Origin: Amoebidium appalachense
Lineage: Eukaryota; Ichthyosporea
Direction: 5' to 3'
Assembly: GCA_963693365.1 (NCBI GenBank)
Contig: CAVNZM010000013.1
Coordinates: 1,984,001 to 2,048,000, forward strand
Length of the DNA stretch: 64,000 nt
Shown here: positions 45,158-59,094 of the stretch, in pieces
Layout of the letters: every line of letters begins with the position of its first letter
Numbering within the stretch: the stretch's first letter is position 1
The notes under the pieces: model-generated
The model's input: the letters and a program-made list of their open reading frames with translations, nothing else
Database searches by the model: none
Told to the model about the DNA's origin: nothing
Position numbers and translations under genes: made by a program

Positions 45158-48100
45158 CAGGTGTCAGGTGGGTGTTACTACGTGAGCGGGTGTGCCACGC
45201 ACGGGCCGTGGTGGGCCCTGGTGTGTGCGAGCGCACGGTGACTGTGCGTGTGTAGTGTGTGTGTGTGTGTGTTGGGGGGGGGGGGGGGGGGGGGGACGGT
45301 GTGCATGGAACTAATGGTATGCTCAGCCTGACTGATGATACGGCCGGCGGGCAGTGCATGAATCATGCCTGTGATTATCAGAGTCAAAAGAGGGAAGTTC
45401 CGGGTTTCATTTTTCACAAGCAAGTGTGCAGCTTTGCAACTTCCTACAATCATAATAATTCAATTCACTGAATGAGACCGTCAGCATATTGTCCAAAACC
45501 AGTTTTTACAACCTAAAGTTTAAAAAGTTATAGACCACCCTCTGAATCATTTTGGCCGGTCACGGGCATATGCACCAAAACACCATACAACCGGGACTCC
45601 TGAGCTGCCGGCCCCCTACCAGTCCAGCAGTTGCTAAAGTCCGTCGGCTCGTTGGAACATGTCGGCGAGATGACGGAGCAAACCAAAGACTCATATCCAA
45701 CTATCACCGATGATCACCCCGTACGCCGCCTAGTAATACGTGTGACCGGCCTTCGAGAGTCAAGTTTGCGCGACACGTCATGTACACCGCAATTGCAATC
45801 TTGAAGGGAAAGTTTGCCCGCGCACTGATTGTTGACATGTGCCGAGGATGTTGGCCAGCCCGGCAACCGCTGACAGTGTGGTTGTGTAGTCGGTGCCAAA
45901 TCATCTACGCTGTGTGGAATTCAGTGAAGTTCATCGGTGCGGCAGGCTGTATCACGGTGGCAACGACATTAGAAAAGTGGCAGACAGTAGACCTGCCCCA
46001 GTGGCCATCCGGTGGTGACTCCTTCAATTGACCTCAGTGATGGCCATGTACTAAACTCTGGGTTAGCACCGTCTACTAACAAGTGAGTATGATTCAGTCT
46101 GTGGAAAAGAAGCACATTCGAGAAGAAAAGAAAGAGTAGGGTCAATCTGCGAGACTTCACTGGTGTAATTCTATATCATCAACCGTTGGCGTATGCGTAA
46201 TTCTAAATCAATGAAAATTCTGGTTGAACTTACACTCAGCCACTAGGCTAGATGACAACCTATAAGATCTTCAATTGCCTACTAGTAGCTCTGTGGTCAC
46301 GTTTGGAGATGAAATGGGAACGGTTGAGAATGGTCCTTAGACATGCGAGTCATTCAGCCTAGACAAAGCTCGGAGGGGAGAGAGGAGGGGGGGGGGGGGG
46401 GGGAGGGGGGGAGGGGGAGGGGGGGGGGGAAGGAGGGGGGGGGGGGGGGGGGGGTGAGCTGACGAATCGGATTCGGTTTGCCCCAGACAAGCAGTGACCC
46501 GCTACATAGTATGTAGGTACCGTGAGGCAGCCAGTAAGCTACGGCCAACACTAAATATTATAGTAGTCATACCATATCATGAAGCCAAATGCAACAGGCT
46601 ACTACGTCACGTGAGTCGGACTCCTAGCAGTGGGGAAGGGGGAGGAGGAGGGGGCGGGAGGGGGGGGGGGGGGGGGGAGGCGGAGGGAGTGCTGGAGGTA
46701 TTTTGCACGGCAGGGGGAAATGAAAGTCTAAGTATGATGACGAGGTCTGAGTTACTACGGACAGCGGGGTTTTGTAGGAAATTTTAACACACCGTCGTGA
46801 GAGTCAGTGCACATGCACACCGAATACGAAAAATAAACACGGTACCAACCTGCTTGGCGGCAGTCAGCATCGATATCTGCAGAACTCTCAAAGACGTTAC
46901 GTAGAGTCCGTAGGTAGGTGTTGCCTCTCCGACGGCAGCGGCGGCACTACCGCGGCCAGTACCAAAGTCCATCCGCCCGATCATCTGGCACGGTGCGTGG
47001 ACTAGGGTCGTGATGCTCCGACTCGCTCCCCCGACTTGCGGCCAGTGAAAAAATTGTCAAGCAAAGGTACTAACCGGGTTTCCCGATGATGATTTCTCGA
47101 AGGTTTTTAGACCCCTGCAGCCATAAGTACCATGTGCACTGCAGCACTGACCAGTAGCCACGGCATGCATCATAAAGGCCACAGTGGCACAGGTTGGTGT
47201 TTGGCCAGGACAGTGCCGGTGGCTCTGGGGGACCGAATACGGCGTTACAACACAGGGGGAATGGTGGAGGCCCGGCAACAATTTAAACCTGCAGGGGTGG
47301 AGCACTCGGAGTTAGTGTTGGCAATCAGCCATGTCAGCGGCTAAGTTTTGCGACATATGCTTCAGTGATGCACCGATTGACAAAAAGCTGGATCTCATTC
47401 CCGGGTGTAATTATGATGACCGTCAATACTTTACACGCACCTAGTATGGTATTCGCGGTTGCAATCATGACGCCGATGACTTAAAGTTATTAAGCCGTGG
47501 CTTGGGCCCGTCGTGCACTGCATGACTGACAGCCTTCACTACCCACTACTGTATTAGTAAGAAGCCCGGGTTACTGAGTGTTCTGTTGCCCTAGCTGTTT
47601 GCCGGAAAGCCGCGATCTGTGACTCGCGAGTCGGGTAGTGACCAACAATAGTTTGATAGGACGAGCCTCAGGCCAGGCGGCACGTCGTAAATCCGCCCGT
47701 ACCAGCTCACGGTGGCTGCCGCACATAGTGGTCACTACTGTTTATTTGTAGTATATGTTCACCTGTGCATCATAAGGTCTCTGTCAGGCTGTCACTTGTA
47801 GGTGAGCACTTGATTGACACTTTGCCGGCCTTCACGGTAGGTTTTGGCCAGAGCCAGGGGAAGTAGTTCAAGTGGCATTGGACTGATGTGGCTCATGACA
47901 ACCAGCCAGCCGGCACTAAAACTGAAGTGCACTACGGTAACCCGTGAATGCCAACTCAGGTTAATGGGGAGCAACACACGTGCACGGAGAGCCTAACGGT
48001 AATCGGCGCTAGTGAATGAGAGCTCCAAATGTTATTAGCATGTTTCCCTTCATCCCCCGTGGCACATCATCCTCAGAATACCATCTTGATGCATCACCCT

Positions 48101-50860
48101 GGTCAGCCCGAGAATCGAAGAACCATGCTGTGGTCAGACTGAGTAACTTCAAGCTTAACTTACTGCCAGTCGATGACAGTAGTCACTGGTTATCATCGCT
48201 GCATGATCAGATTATTTCTGAAAGTACTCTTTCCTAATTAAATCCTTTGCACTCAGAAGTTCTCTTTGCTTCACTCCGGGACCCCGGCCCCTCCCCCAGT
48301 CACAAAGCCAGATGCGCCATCCCAGATTCTGACCTCCTATAAGTTTTTTTGACTCAACATGGCCGCAGTGCTACTAAACTATTGAACTAATAACAACATA
48401 GGCTTACCGACTCGGGTGACAGGCCAGTGGACGTAGCGAAGGCACAGAGTCCGAATGAGGCCTGATTCCGTTGCGGCCAAGGCAGTCCAGTCACTAATAA
48501 GCCGTCGCTAAGAGCAGTAGGAGAAGACTTAAGCCAGGCTGGCTGCAGCCCCTCAGGAGGCAAAGGGAAGCCAAACATGTGCCCCTCGTGACACAAAAAA
48601 ACAGCGTGCAACTCTGACTCTAAGTTTGGTTGCCGTGTGCACCTGTTTTCGCTTTGAAAAACTTTTTCGTTTCAAAAAAACTCGGGCCGCGTGGCAACAG
48701 GTGTGCGTGACTTGAACAGGGCAAAAAAAAAAAAACACGAACACCCGCATGATCGAACCAATCAAATCAGTGGGCAGAAGCATGCAAATGCCAAATTGGC
48801 GACTCTGCAAAGAGGGGGAAAAAATCTCTTTTTATTTAAATGCACTCATGTTATTGTAGCTTGTTGTTTCTTTTATATTTTAAAGATAGGTTCTAATAAG
48901 AAAACAATGTATTTTACAGATGCTACTGGAAGGGTCACATTTCCTGGGGCCTATACAGTTATTTATTGGATATATTGTCAAAGCGAGAATTTTCGTTGAG
49001 GCTGATTGGTTAGAGATAATTGCTCCCATGCATGGCCAGTGCGCATGCGATGATGCGATTCACGATTTGTCTTCCAAGAGGACCATAAGCTTTGCGCACA
49101 CATTTCTAAACTTCTAAATATAAGCTTATTTTAAATCTTTTTTTTTAACCTTTTACTACACAAAAATAAGTTCAAGTAGTATAATCTTGATATGTAATCC
49201 TAAGCTGGGGCGCAGCGCGGTTCCTCGGAGTCGGAACTTCGGGAGAGCTGCGGCAACATTGGAATGCACAAGAATCACCCACCCTGTACTATCCCATCCC
49301 GAACGAGGTGATGTGACAGGTGATAAAGTACACTTATTAGGTTGCTCGGTGTTATATACAGCCGTAGTAGGCCCAGAAAAGCCAAAAACCCTCAAATAAT
49401 AACGCCGAAACTGCAAATTAGATAATTTCCTCACAAATCCGTCCTGGACTGGGAGTCTGGCAGGCTGGCCAACACCTGCATAAAATTTGGTCCCGCGTGG
49501 GAAAGCCCTGGGCTTCGGATTCCGGCCATGGCCATCTCACGCGCTGCGATGAACTTCACGTTCGCCGATTTTTCCTTACACTCTCGCGACCGCGTGCATG
49601 CTTTCTGTCGCGGCGCCTCGACGGTTCGATAGAGCGGTCCAGTGTTCGCTGAATGTGTAAGGAAAAATAAGGAGCCATCAATCAGTAGGTGGCAGCATGC
49701 CATAAATGGGGAGGCCGATTTGGAAGATTCCATGCAAATTCAACCCAGAAACCTCTTCCTTTTGTTTGAAGTTTAGAGCAACCTAAAAGCACAACAAAAC
49801 ATTAAAAGACAAAACATATAAAGCATGAATGCCTGCAGCATTCTCTCGGATCATTTTTCAGACACGTCAACATGACTCGGACTCGCTGGACGGGTGCGCC
49901 TGGTATTATTGTGGAATTCGCAGTGATCTTATGCTAGGATCGGAGGAGAAACAGTTGGGGGATCGTGCCCCAAAAAACGGGACCTTCTAAACTTTTGGGT
50001 GGATCCTCATTTTACACTCTATCTCACAACTATCCACTGTGACGTCCGTCTGTCTCAGACTGCAGGTCACTGAGCAAGTTGACAGGTCGAGGGCGGAAGA
50101 AAGGTTGCGTTGTCAGTCCGACACCCTCAGGCCATGTTAAACCTTGTGACGCCCTGCCACCGCCACGGTGGACCAAATGACTCTTGAGTCTTACTGAGTC
50201 TCTAAACTGTTCAAGTGCATCCTCTGGAGTCATCCAACTCTCACATTCGCTAAACATTAACAACACTGCCAGTCTGGGCCAGCTCCTGCCCGGAACCGGT
50301 TCGTAGTGGGGATGTGACACACATTTGAAGTTAATGTTTCTGAATCATTGGCAGGCTTCAGTCATTATGACACTAACGTTTGACCGTCACGGTGATATGA
50401 TAGCCTAGCCACATTCAGACTTGGCAAGGCAAGGCTAAGTTCAACTGGCACTGTAGAGTCGGCCTATCATGATTATTACCGGATCCTTGGCAAAACCCTT
50501 GTGCGCGGGGCCCCATGCACAAGTACTAATCTGACTCTGGTGGCGGCACGAGACCATACCACCGTCACGGTGGTGGACGAACTGAAGTTACTGCCGGCTC
50601 AGTGCTCGGAGGCTTGACGGTCTGCCTCCCTGGTCATCTTACAGTCAGCCGCTCAGTGCCCTTGGCAACCGGCTCAGTTGAATGTTTATCCTGAGACTGG
50701 CGAACAGTTGTCCCGACCTGAGGCCGTTCCGGCTCACTGAGACTGAGACTTGGTGGTCTACCTGCCAACGTTGTTGCAGTGTTCAAAAAGCAGCCATCGG
50801 CCACTGACCGGTAACATCAGGGCCTCAGCACGGCCTTATTAGTACGGACGTCGGTACGTA
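44130..50860. other. Gene-poor unique block
   Basis: After a G run and (GA)n (44390-44690), about 6 kb follow with few microsatellites (G runs at 45275-45295, 46390-46454 and 46648-46677). Short frames occur on both strands, but none shows a motif, a signal peptide or a coherent exon series. The sequence recurrently uses words such as CCGTCACGGTG, TAGTAGT and CCGGC. Confidence 0.45.
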
Positions 50861-51704
50861 CGGAACCGTGCCCCCCCCCTCCCTCTTCCCCCAACCCCCC
50901 CCCTCCACCTCCCCCCTGGCGCCCCCCCCCTCCCCCCTCCCCCCCTACCCTCCTCGGCCTCGGAGTCCCCCTCTCCCCCTTCTCCCCCCCCCCATCCCCC
51001 ACACTGACTCAGTAACCACCATCGTGCCCCCAAGTTCACTGGGCCCCCGAGTTGGTCCCCCCTCCCGAACTTCTTACCGAGTCCCCCCCCCACAACTTGG
51101 GGAGGGGGAGCCTCAAAAAAAAAAGAAAAAAAAAACCCCCCTCCCCCTCCTGGACCCCGTCCCCCCTCCTTGGTCCCCACCCCGTGACCCCCTAGCCCCC
51201 CCCTCCCCCCCCCTCCCCCCTCCCCGCCCTTGCGGAACAACCCCCTTCCCCCCCCCCCCCCCCCCCGCCCTCCGCGGTTCCCTTCTCCCGGCGCCCTTAC
51301 TCCCCCCGAGGCCCCCCCCGTCCCCCCCTCCCCCTGCCCTCCCACCCCCTTGAGCCCCCCCCCCCCCCCCCCCCCCCCCCCCGGGCCTCCGGGCCCCGGC
51401 CCCTTACCGTCCCTGTCAGAGAGGCACTTGGGCCCTCCCTGAGGATGGGCTCTGCTTATGACGCATGCTGTGCGCATGGCTGATGTTGCATAGTTACTTG
51501 AATGTTTTCCTTTGCATGTGTCCTGCACCAGTCTCATCGTGTATGCGTACTTCGTACTGTGTTTCGCATTCAACCCCCCCCCCCCCCCCCGAAGTTCCCC
51601 TCTCCCCGGAGGCTCCATTCCCTCTTGTCCCCCGAGTCCCGGTCTTCATTCCTCACCAGGGGCTCACGAATCCCCCAGGGGCTCCCCCCCCCCCCCCCTC
51701 CCAC

Positions 51705-51738
<34 letters not shown>

Positions 51739-52074
51739 TGAAAGTTTGGGCACCGTATACACAGGGGGCTGTCACAGTGACATCCTATTTTTTTCAAACC
51801 GGTCAACTTGAAGTCGAGTACGACACGGTGACTAGTAGGCCCTGAGGTTCTGAAATGACTTAGGGGATAACAAAGCCGCTGGCAGCTTGAAAGCTTGAAA
51901 GTTTGCCAAAAACTGTTCGTTTTACAGACAATTTCTGATCATAATCGCTAGGCAGTAATAAATTTTCAAAGGTTCGTGAGTAATTATCACAGGCGGAGAC
52001 TCAGTAATAAATCAAAAGGGAACATTTAATTTGTGCTGTCACCTGGAAGCCTGTGCACTCAGTGATGATCTCCC

Positions 52075-52111
<37 letters not shown>

Positions 52112-52289
52112 CCCCTCCCCCCCTCCCCCCAATATATTTTTCTTGCTTCTGCTTACTGCTGCAACTTTAACCCCCGGCCTTTCCCACTGCCCTTGCCTGC
52201 ATAAGCAACCCTGCTCGTCTCTGATCAAGACGGGTGACCTACCCATGTTCAAGTGAAACAGTATCTGAGTTGGGTTTCGTTAACGAGGG

Positions 52290-52449
52290 GAATAGGTCGA
52301 AACGCGGGTACTGTGGATGACGTGGGCCCCCCCTGAGGATGGGCTCTGCTAAATATGCATACTCTTTATGTATGGCTTGCATTCTGCATCGTGTTATCCG
52401 TTTGTTCTTGTGTACTTCGTATTTTTTGACGCATTCAAACCCCCCCCCC
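52290..52449 (+). repeat. Dispersed 160-bp repeat, intergenic copy
   Basis: Nearly identical to 15671-15830 in the RING/TRAF gene, differing at only a handful of positions (for example CGCGGGTACT for CTCGGGTACT). It ends in the same CGCATTCAAAC plus C run. The close identity implies recent duplication or mobility. Confidence 0.8.
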
Positions 52450-53657
52450 CCCGGGCCGTCCCCCGTATTGTGCTTTGTTCGTAATCGACCACTGCGAGTG
52501 ACTTGTCGTCACCGTGAGTCGTGAGCCTCATGATCAGCAACAATACTATTCTTAAAGAAAGTAGTAAACTGCCCCAACGGCGGTCACAGACACACAGTCT
52601 GTTGACACGGCCCAGCCGCCGTCGTGAGCTACCTGCATTACTAGTAGCTGGCCTCAGCTAATAGTAGTCATCGCATGATGACCGGCAAAAATAATGGTTA
52701 TACGGAAGATACGGCCGTCACGGTGGTAGTTGTAGTAATGTGGAGCAGTTACTCGTCTTGGAAGCGATCAGATTCTAACTGGGCGACCTTGAAGATCATA
52801 ACCGGCGGGAAAGGACTCGGTGCCAGCCTGTCTCTGAGTCAGCCAGGCTGGCAGCGCTACTTCATTGGGGATCATTGCACTTTATTGGCCGCTCCCTCAA
52901 GACTTAATTGCCGCCCGGCCCGTGTCATCAGACTGACTTCGGGGACTGGGGGAGTGGCTCGGGCTCGAGGGCTCAGGGGACTTGAAGGGGCGAAAGGTAA
53001 AGCTGGCTAGCTAGGCGAAACTTTGGACAGTCAGTCATTCAGTGGGCAGCAGCTGTGTACCCTACTCTGAGCCGGGTCACTTCCGCTTTGGCCGATATCC
53101 GAGCTCAACTTAGTGCCGTGCAAACCTCTTTAGTTAATCAAGTTAGTGGTGGTTTTGCACGCCGGACATGTACTGGCTGGACTGTCCCCATTACTAACTA
53201 ACCGGGTGCGACTGAGTAACACATTCGACCCCCCTCCCCCCCCCCCCCCCCCCCCCCCCCCTCCGGGACCCCCCCAAAATGCACAAAATCACATAGTTCT
53301 TAGACAGCAACCCCCGGCCCCCCAAGCACCACCACCACACCCCACCACTAAGTATAGCACCCACCATAGCCTCATGATATATGCACACACACAGGGCATA
53401 CCACTACGGTGTTGTCGAACTCGGAGCCCGTGGTTAAGAAAGTTTATTCGTAGGTATTGAGTGGACGAGGGGAGGGCTGGAGCCCCTCCACAAAGCGACG
53501 AGGCTCGGGGTGTAATTTACTAAACAGGCTGGGCCACCTAAGTGTGTGTACCTAGCTATAGTAGTTGCTCGGGGTGTAATTTACTGTGACCCTGGGCCAC
53601 CTAAGTGTGTGTACCTAGTAGACTATTAGGTTTGGTAACGGTACTAGTGGTGTGTTG

Positions 53658-53748
53658 GCTTAGCTGCCACTCTATTGTTAGCTGGCACTCTATTGTTAGC
53701 TGGCACTCTATTGTTAGCTGCCACTCTATTGTTAGCTGGCACTCAGTA
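53658..53748. repeat. 18-bp tandem repeat
   Basis: Five units of the type GCTGGCACTCTATTGTTA with G/C alternation at one position (GCTGCC or GCTGGC). Confidence 0.9.
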
Positions 53749-54605
53749 TGGCATAGAGCACAGCCGGTCACGTGTGGATGACGGTAGTTTCTGTAACTTA
53801 TAGGGCCCCTGGGGGGTTCCTCCGGGAACAAACCGGGAGTTTTGAAATCATTTGAAATAGAACTTTGAAGACAAACCCAACCCCCCCCCCCCCCCCCCCC
53901 CCCCCCAAACACCCAACACCCACCACCCACACACCCCGCAACCCACCCACCCACCCACACAAACAAAAAAAAAGAAAAACACACACCTTACCACGTACCA
54001 CCACCGCGACAACCGGTACCGCCACGATCATACCACCACTGACACCGTGTGCTGCCACCACACACTTAGTCTATGTACGCACTAGCCTAGTAGTACACAC
54101 ACAGCACTCACGCAGGCCTGAACGTACAACTCGCACGCACACACCCAATGTTTTTCAGCCCTGGATTCAGGCACCTTAATTGATAACTGTATCCACTGAA
54201 CCGTGTGATCGTCGAGCGATATGGGCCGGAAATCACGCCATCGGATAAATTAATTAATATGTACTTAATTTATTATGATTTAACGTCTCGAACCTACTCA
54301 GTGCAGGCTGCGGTGATTGTCTCAGATGATACAAACGGCTGAGTCACACACCCTCCCTTGTAAGACCAGGTAACCCTAATACTGGGTAGCCTGTCACTAG
54401 GGCTCATAATATTATCTCCTACATTTGGCTAAAGATCATGATAGTAACTTAGTCTATATGAACCCTGATAGTTTCTGTATGTCATAGAGCATTCGAAAGT
54501 CTTAAATTTTCGTCACACAAAAAGAAACGAAAAACACATGAAAAAGGTATAATGGGGGGCACCCTAAGGCTCCTACTATATAAAGGTATCTTAGATGTGT
54601 TGCTC

Positions 54606-54611
54606 TTTATT
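54606..54611 (-). terminator. Polyadenylation signal of the tetraspanin gene
   Basis: AATAAA on the minus strand, about 110 bases past the stop codon at 54722-54724. Confidence 0.65.
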
Positions 54612-54721
54612 TATTTCGAGTTTGAATACGTGATAATATCGCCGAAGTTGTGTGTGTAATACAATGTTTCCTTGATATCTATACAATGACATATCGGAGA
54701 CAAAGGAAGCAAAAGTCTGAC

Positions 54722-54817
54722 CTATGATAATAAACGGCTTTCCATTTGGAAGGCTTCGATGTTGGCTTTCGGGTTCTTCTGGTTGCGGAACCGGTGGGCC
54801 ACAAAGATGCCGATCAG

Positions 54818-54870
<53 letters not shown>

Positions 54871-54873
54871 TGT

Positions 54874-54949
<76 letters not shown>

Positions 54950-55437
54950 CGAGTGTGTTTGTGTGTGTGTGTGCACGGTGTATGTGCATGGGGTGTGTGT
55001 GTGTGTTTGAAGGGGGGGGGGGGGGGGGGGGGGGGGGGGAGTTTAGCTGCAGGAAGAAACCCCAAACATTGGACATTTCCAAATTGGTGCCAGCAGGCAC
55101 TCGGAGTGTGCCTTTGCAACACCTCCAATTTGAAATTTTCCGGCTATACCCCCCCCCTCCCCCCTACCACCACCAACACTTTCCACCCCACAAAATATGC
55201 CAGCCTAGAGTCCCACACGCACACACACAACCGTATCTATCCCCCCCCCCCCCCCCCCTTTCTCCCTCCGGGGCACACAAACGAGTGTGTGTGTGCGCGT
55301 GCGTGTGCTTGTGTGTGCGGGAGGGGGGGCGGAGGGGGGGGGGGGGGGGGGATGGGGGGGGTGAGGGTTCACCTCGAGGATTGCAAAGACGAGACAAAAC
55401 CAACTTGCTGTCATCTCAGCAGTCTGGAGCGACCGAC

Positions 55438-55496
<59 letters not shown>

Positions 55497-55516
55497 CGTG
55501 CGTGCATGTGTGCGTG

Positions 55517-55556
<40 letters not shown>

Positions 55557-56420
55557 GGGGAGGCGAGGGGGAGGAGGGGAGAGAGGCAATGAGTAAGAAT
55601 GGAGGATTGTGGTTGCCATAGAGAACCCCATACAAAGGTGAGCAACCACAGTGACACATTCACACACACACCCACCTACCTACCCACCCACATGCACACA
55701 CCGCACCCACGTATCGCTCGAGTGCGTGTGAAACCCTAAATTAATGTTGTGCTGAAATGATTACACATACTCGACGCATTAAAGGCACCATTTTTGCTGC
55801 TTCCTCCCTCTCGCGTTTTTGAAACTCTCCAACCCAATGTCCACATCTCTCTCTCCCTCCCTCCCCCCCCTCCCCCCCTCCCCCCCCCCCCCCCCCCCTC
55901 CCCTCCCCCCCATCTAAATTCTGCCCTGTGATACCCTCAGAACATATTTTCTGACTCCAACCGACAACACTTGCCCTGAATATAGTGTGTAAGACTGCAG
56001 AATAATTACAAGAACAATATACCCAGCACCAAGGTATCGATATTACCACGTCACGATGGACCTTTCCATATGTATTCATATCTATTTATAGGTATCACGA
56101 CCCCTCTAGTATCCATTTTGGTACTATCCCTATCACAATGGACCTATATATTGTGTCGAGGATAGCAAATCCACTTGAAGTTGAGATATAATCGACTGTT
56201 CTTTCACGTTTTGTCGTTTTTTGCCCATGCAGTAACTAAATTTAACTCTCTAAATGTCGTAATTAGGAACTTCTACTAATAGATATACTATAATATTTTA
56301 GAGGGGGATATACGTACAGTAATGACGGGTAGCATGCTCTGTTGTCCGTAATGGCCGACCCTGGGCAGTTGGGGCCTGGGCCGTAGGGGGCGGCACCTAG
56401 GGAATGGGACGACAGGGGGT

Positions 56421-56510
<90 letters not shown>

Positions 56511-56989
56511 GTGTACGCGCACTCCGGGGGGAGGGTTATAGGACTGCAAGGAGATGAAGACATGGGCAGATGAGCAGGCGGAGAGACAGGGGGAGGGGGG
56601 GAGGGAGAGGGGGGGGGGAGGGGGAGGGGGCGGGCGGGCAGATCGTCAGAAATCTTACAAGGAGACCCGAAGGTATGACATATACATGAAGTCAGGAAGT
56701 GGTGAAAGAGTAGAGCTGGGAGAAGGACAAGTACACGTGCAAAATACACAAAAGAATGTCGACCAACATCCCTCCTCTAACTTCGTGCTCCTACTTTTTC
56801 CATAGAACACAGAACAGGAAATGGAACGAGGGGATAATCTATCTAAGGCAAGGGACAAACGTGCAGATGGCGAGAACGCGTGGGGGTGCGTATGTGGACG
56901 ATACATGTGTGTGTACACGTGTGTACCTGTGTTTGTGCTTTCTGTAGCTGTATGTGTAGGTGTGTGTGTATACGTGTGTGTGGGTGTGT

Positions 56990-57040
<51 letters not shown>

Positions 57041-57080
57041 TGTACGTGTGTGTGTGTGCGTGTGTACGTGTACGTGTACG

Positions 57081-57152
<72 letters not shown>

Positions 57153-57335
57153 TGTTTGTGTGTGTGTGTATGTGTGTGTGTTTGTGTTTGTGTGTGTGTG
57201 CGTGCGCATGTGTGCGTGCGTGCGCGCGCGCGCGTGTGTGTGTAGGTGTGTGTTTTGTGTTTGAATGTCTATGTGTGTGTCAACAGATGTGTGTGTGTGT
57301 GTGTGTGTGTGTGCGTTGGTGTGTGTGTGTGTTTT

Positions 57336-57433
<98 letters not shown>

Positions 57434-57544
57434 CGTGCGTGCGTGCGCGTATGTGTGTGCGTGCGTGCGTGCGTGCGTGCGTGCATGTGTGTGTGTGTGT
57501 GTACGTGTGTGTTTTGTGTTTGTGTGTCTGTGTGTGTGTCAACA

Positions 57545-57581
<37 letters not shown>

Positions 57582-57686
57582 CTGTGACGCTGTGTAGGCC
57601 GCAGCACGTGAAGTGCCTCTGCACGTCATCTTTCGTTACATCACTGCTGCTTGCCCACCCACTCTGTGTGTGTGTCCGGGTGTGCG

Positions 57687-57724
<38 letters not shown>

Positions 57725-59063
57725 AGAGAGGGTGTGAGTATGAATGCGTGAATGTGCACGTGTGCGTGTGTGTGGCTTAATACACTGTATTTGGTATCAC
57801 TTTGCATTCAGGTGTATGTGTTTGTGCATGTCTGCCATGTGTGAAAAAAATGTGTTCTCGTGTGTCTATATTAGTATGCATGTTAAGGTCAGAAAACGGA
57901 GAGTCGGCAACAGAACAGTAGAATACTCACAAAACAAAACTTGATTTTGCTGTCGTTTCTTGTAAGAGGGAAGGGGGGAAAGTGATAATATCATTTTTCT
58001 CTGAAAGAGAAAATATAAACTACCACTCACGGACCACACCACGACGCAGCAATTTCTAAGAAGAGAAAAATCCACCCGTGACTACTTGACAAAGAATTGT
58101 ATTCCCCCCCCCCCCCCCCCCCCCCCCCCCCCGCGCCGGCCCGCCCGCCCTTTCCCAGTTCCTCCCCATCCCCCCTCTTTCCTTCCCCAGTCCCCCCCTC
58201 CCCACCAAAAAAAAAAAAAAAAAAAAAAAAGAAAAAAAGAAAGAAAGAGTCTTCTCTTCCCGCAAGAAAGAACAGTGCCAATACGCTTTAAGGTCGTATA
58301 GGGGCCACCCATCCCCACCCCACGGTACCGTGGGACTGAGGGACTGCACGTGCACACACTGTGAAAAGGCACATTTCCCACCTGCACACAGCGTGCACCC
58401 ATGCACATGCGAGAACGTGTGTAAGCGCACCCCTTAATGCCTGTGTGGATGTGTGCAAGTGTGTTCTGCATGCAGGTGCGACATGTGGGTATGTGTACCG
58501 TTATATGCACGTGTGCATACGTAATGCCTGCAACTCCCCCCCCCCCCCCCCCTTTCCCTCCCCTCTCCCACACCCCCACTCCCACCCCCTCTTCCCTGAG
58601 GCTCCCTCTCCAGTGACCACAATATATTTCTATATGTCGGCACAAGTGCGCATATATGCATATACACAAGTTTGCACACGTGTGTGTGCACGTGTGTGCA
58701 CGTGTGTGCACGTGTGTGCATGTGCACGCACCTCTATCAGGGCCTTCTGCCTGCCCTCATCCGACATGGTGAAGATGACCCCAGCCACGACCGTCTGCAC
58801 GAGCACTAGTAGGCCCATCACCACCATGTACTTGGAAAGGTTAAGGTCACACCAACACAAAAAAAGGGAGGGGAAAAAAATAATAATAAACCAAGGAAAC
58901 TGCACATCCAAACTTTGTTCGGAGAGTGGGTGGGTGGGTGGGTGGGGGTGGGGGGGAAGGGGGGGGGGGGGGGGGGGAAATGCATATGTGGGGAACATGA
59001 GGGAAGGTGTTAAGAAGAGAGTGACACGTGTGTTTGTGTGTCTCTCTCTCTCCCTGTCTTTGT

Positions 59064-59094
<31 letters not shown>

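Larger units (their letters stand above)
50861..54600. other. No gene; C-rich tracts and tandem repeats
   Basis: 50870-51385 is C-rich and 51586-51738 and 52078-52130 carry C runs. 52290-52449 is the second copy of the 160-bp repeat found at 15671, and about 51437-51585 is a diverged relative. 53490-53630 contains a tandem duplication of about 70 bp (GCTCGGGGTGTAATTTACT). 53660-53745 has five units of GCTGGCACTCTATTGTTA. The rest is unique sequence without coding motifs. Confidence 0.55.

Noticed and set aside
49285-49310. 5S rRNA-like word CCCATCCCGAAC
   Set aside because: The surrounding sequence does not continue with the conserved 5S stems or internal promoter, so it is probably chance.
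56655-57629. Large His-Thr frames across (GT)n
   Set aside because: Translated dinucleotide repeat; the only coding part inside is the phase-matched CCG exon at 57582-57663.
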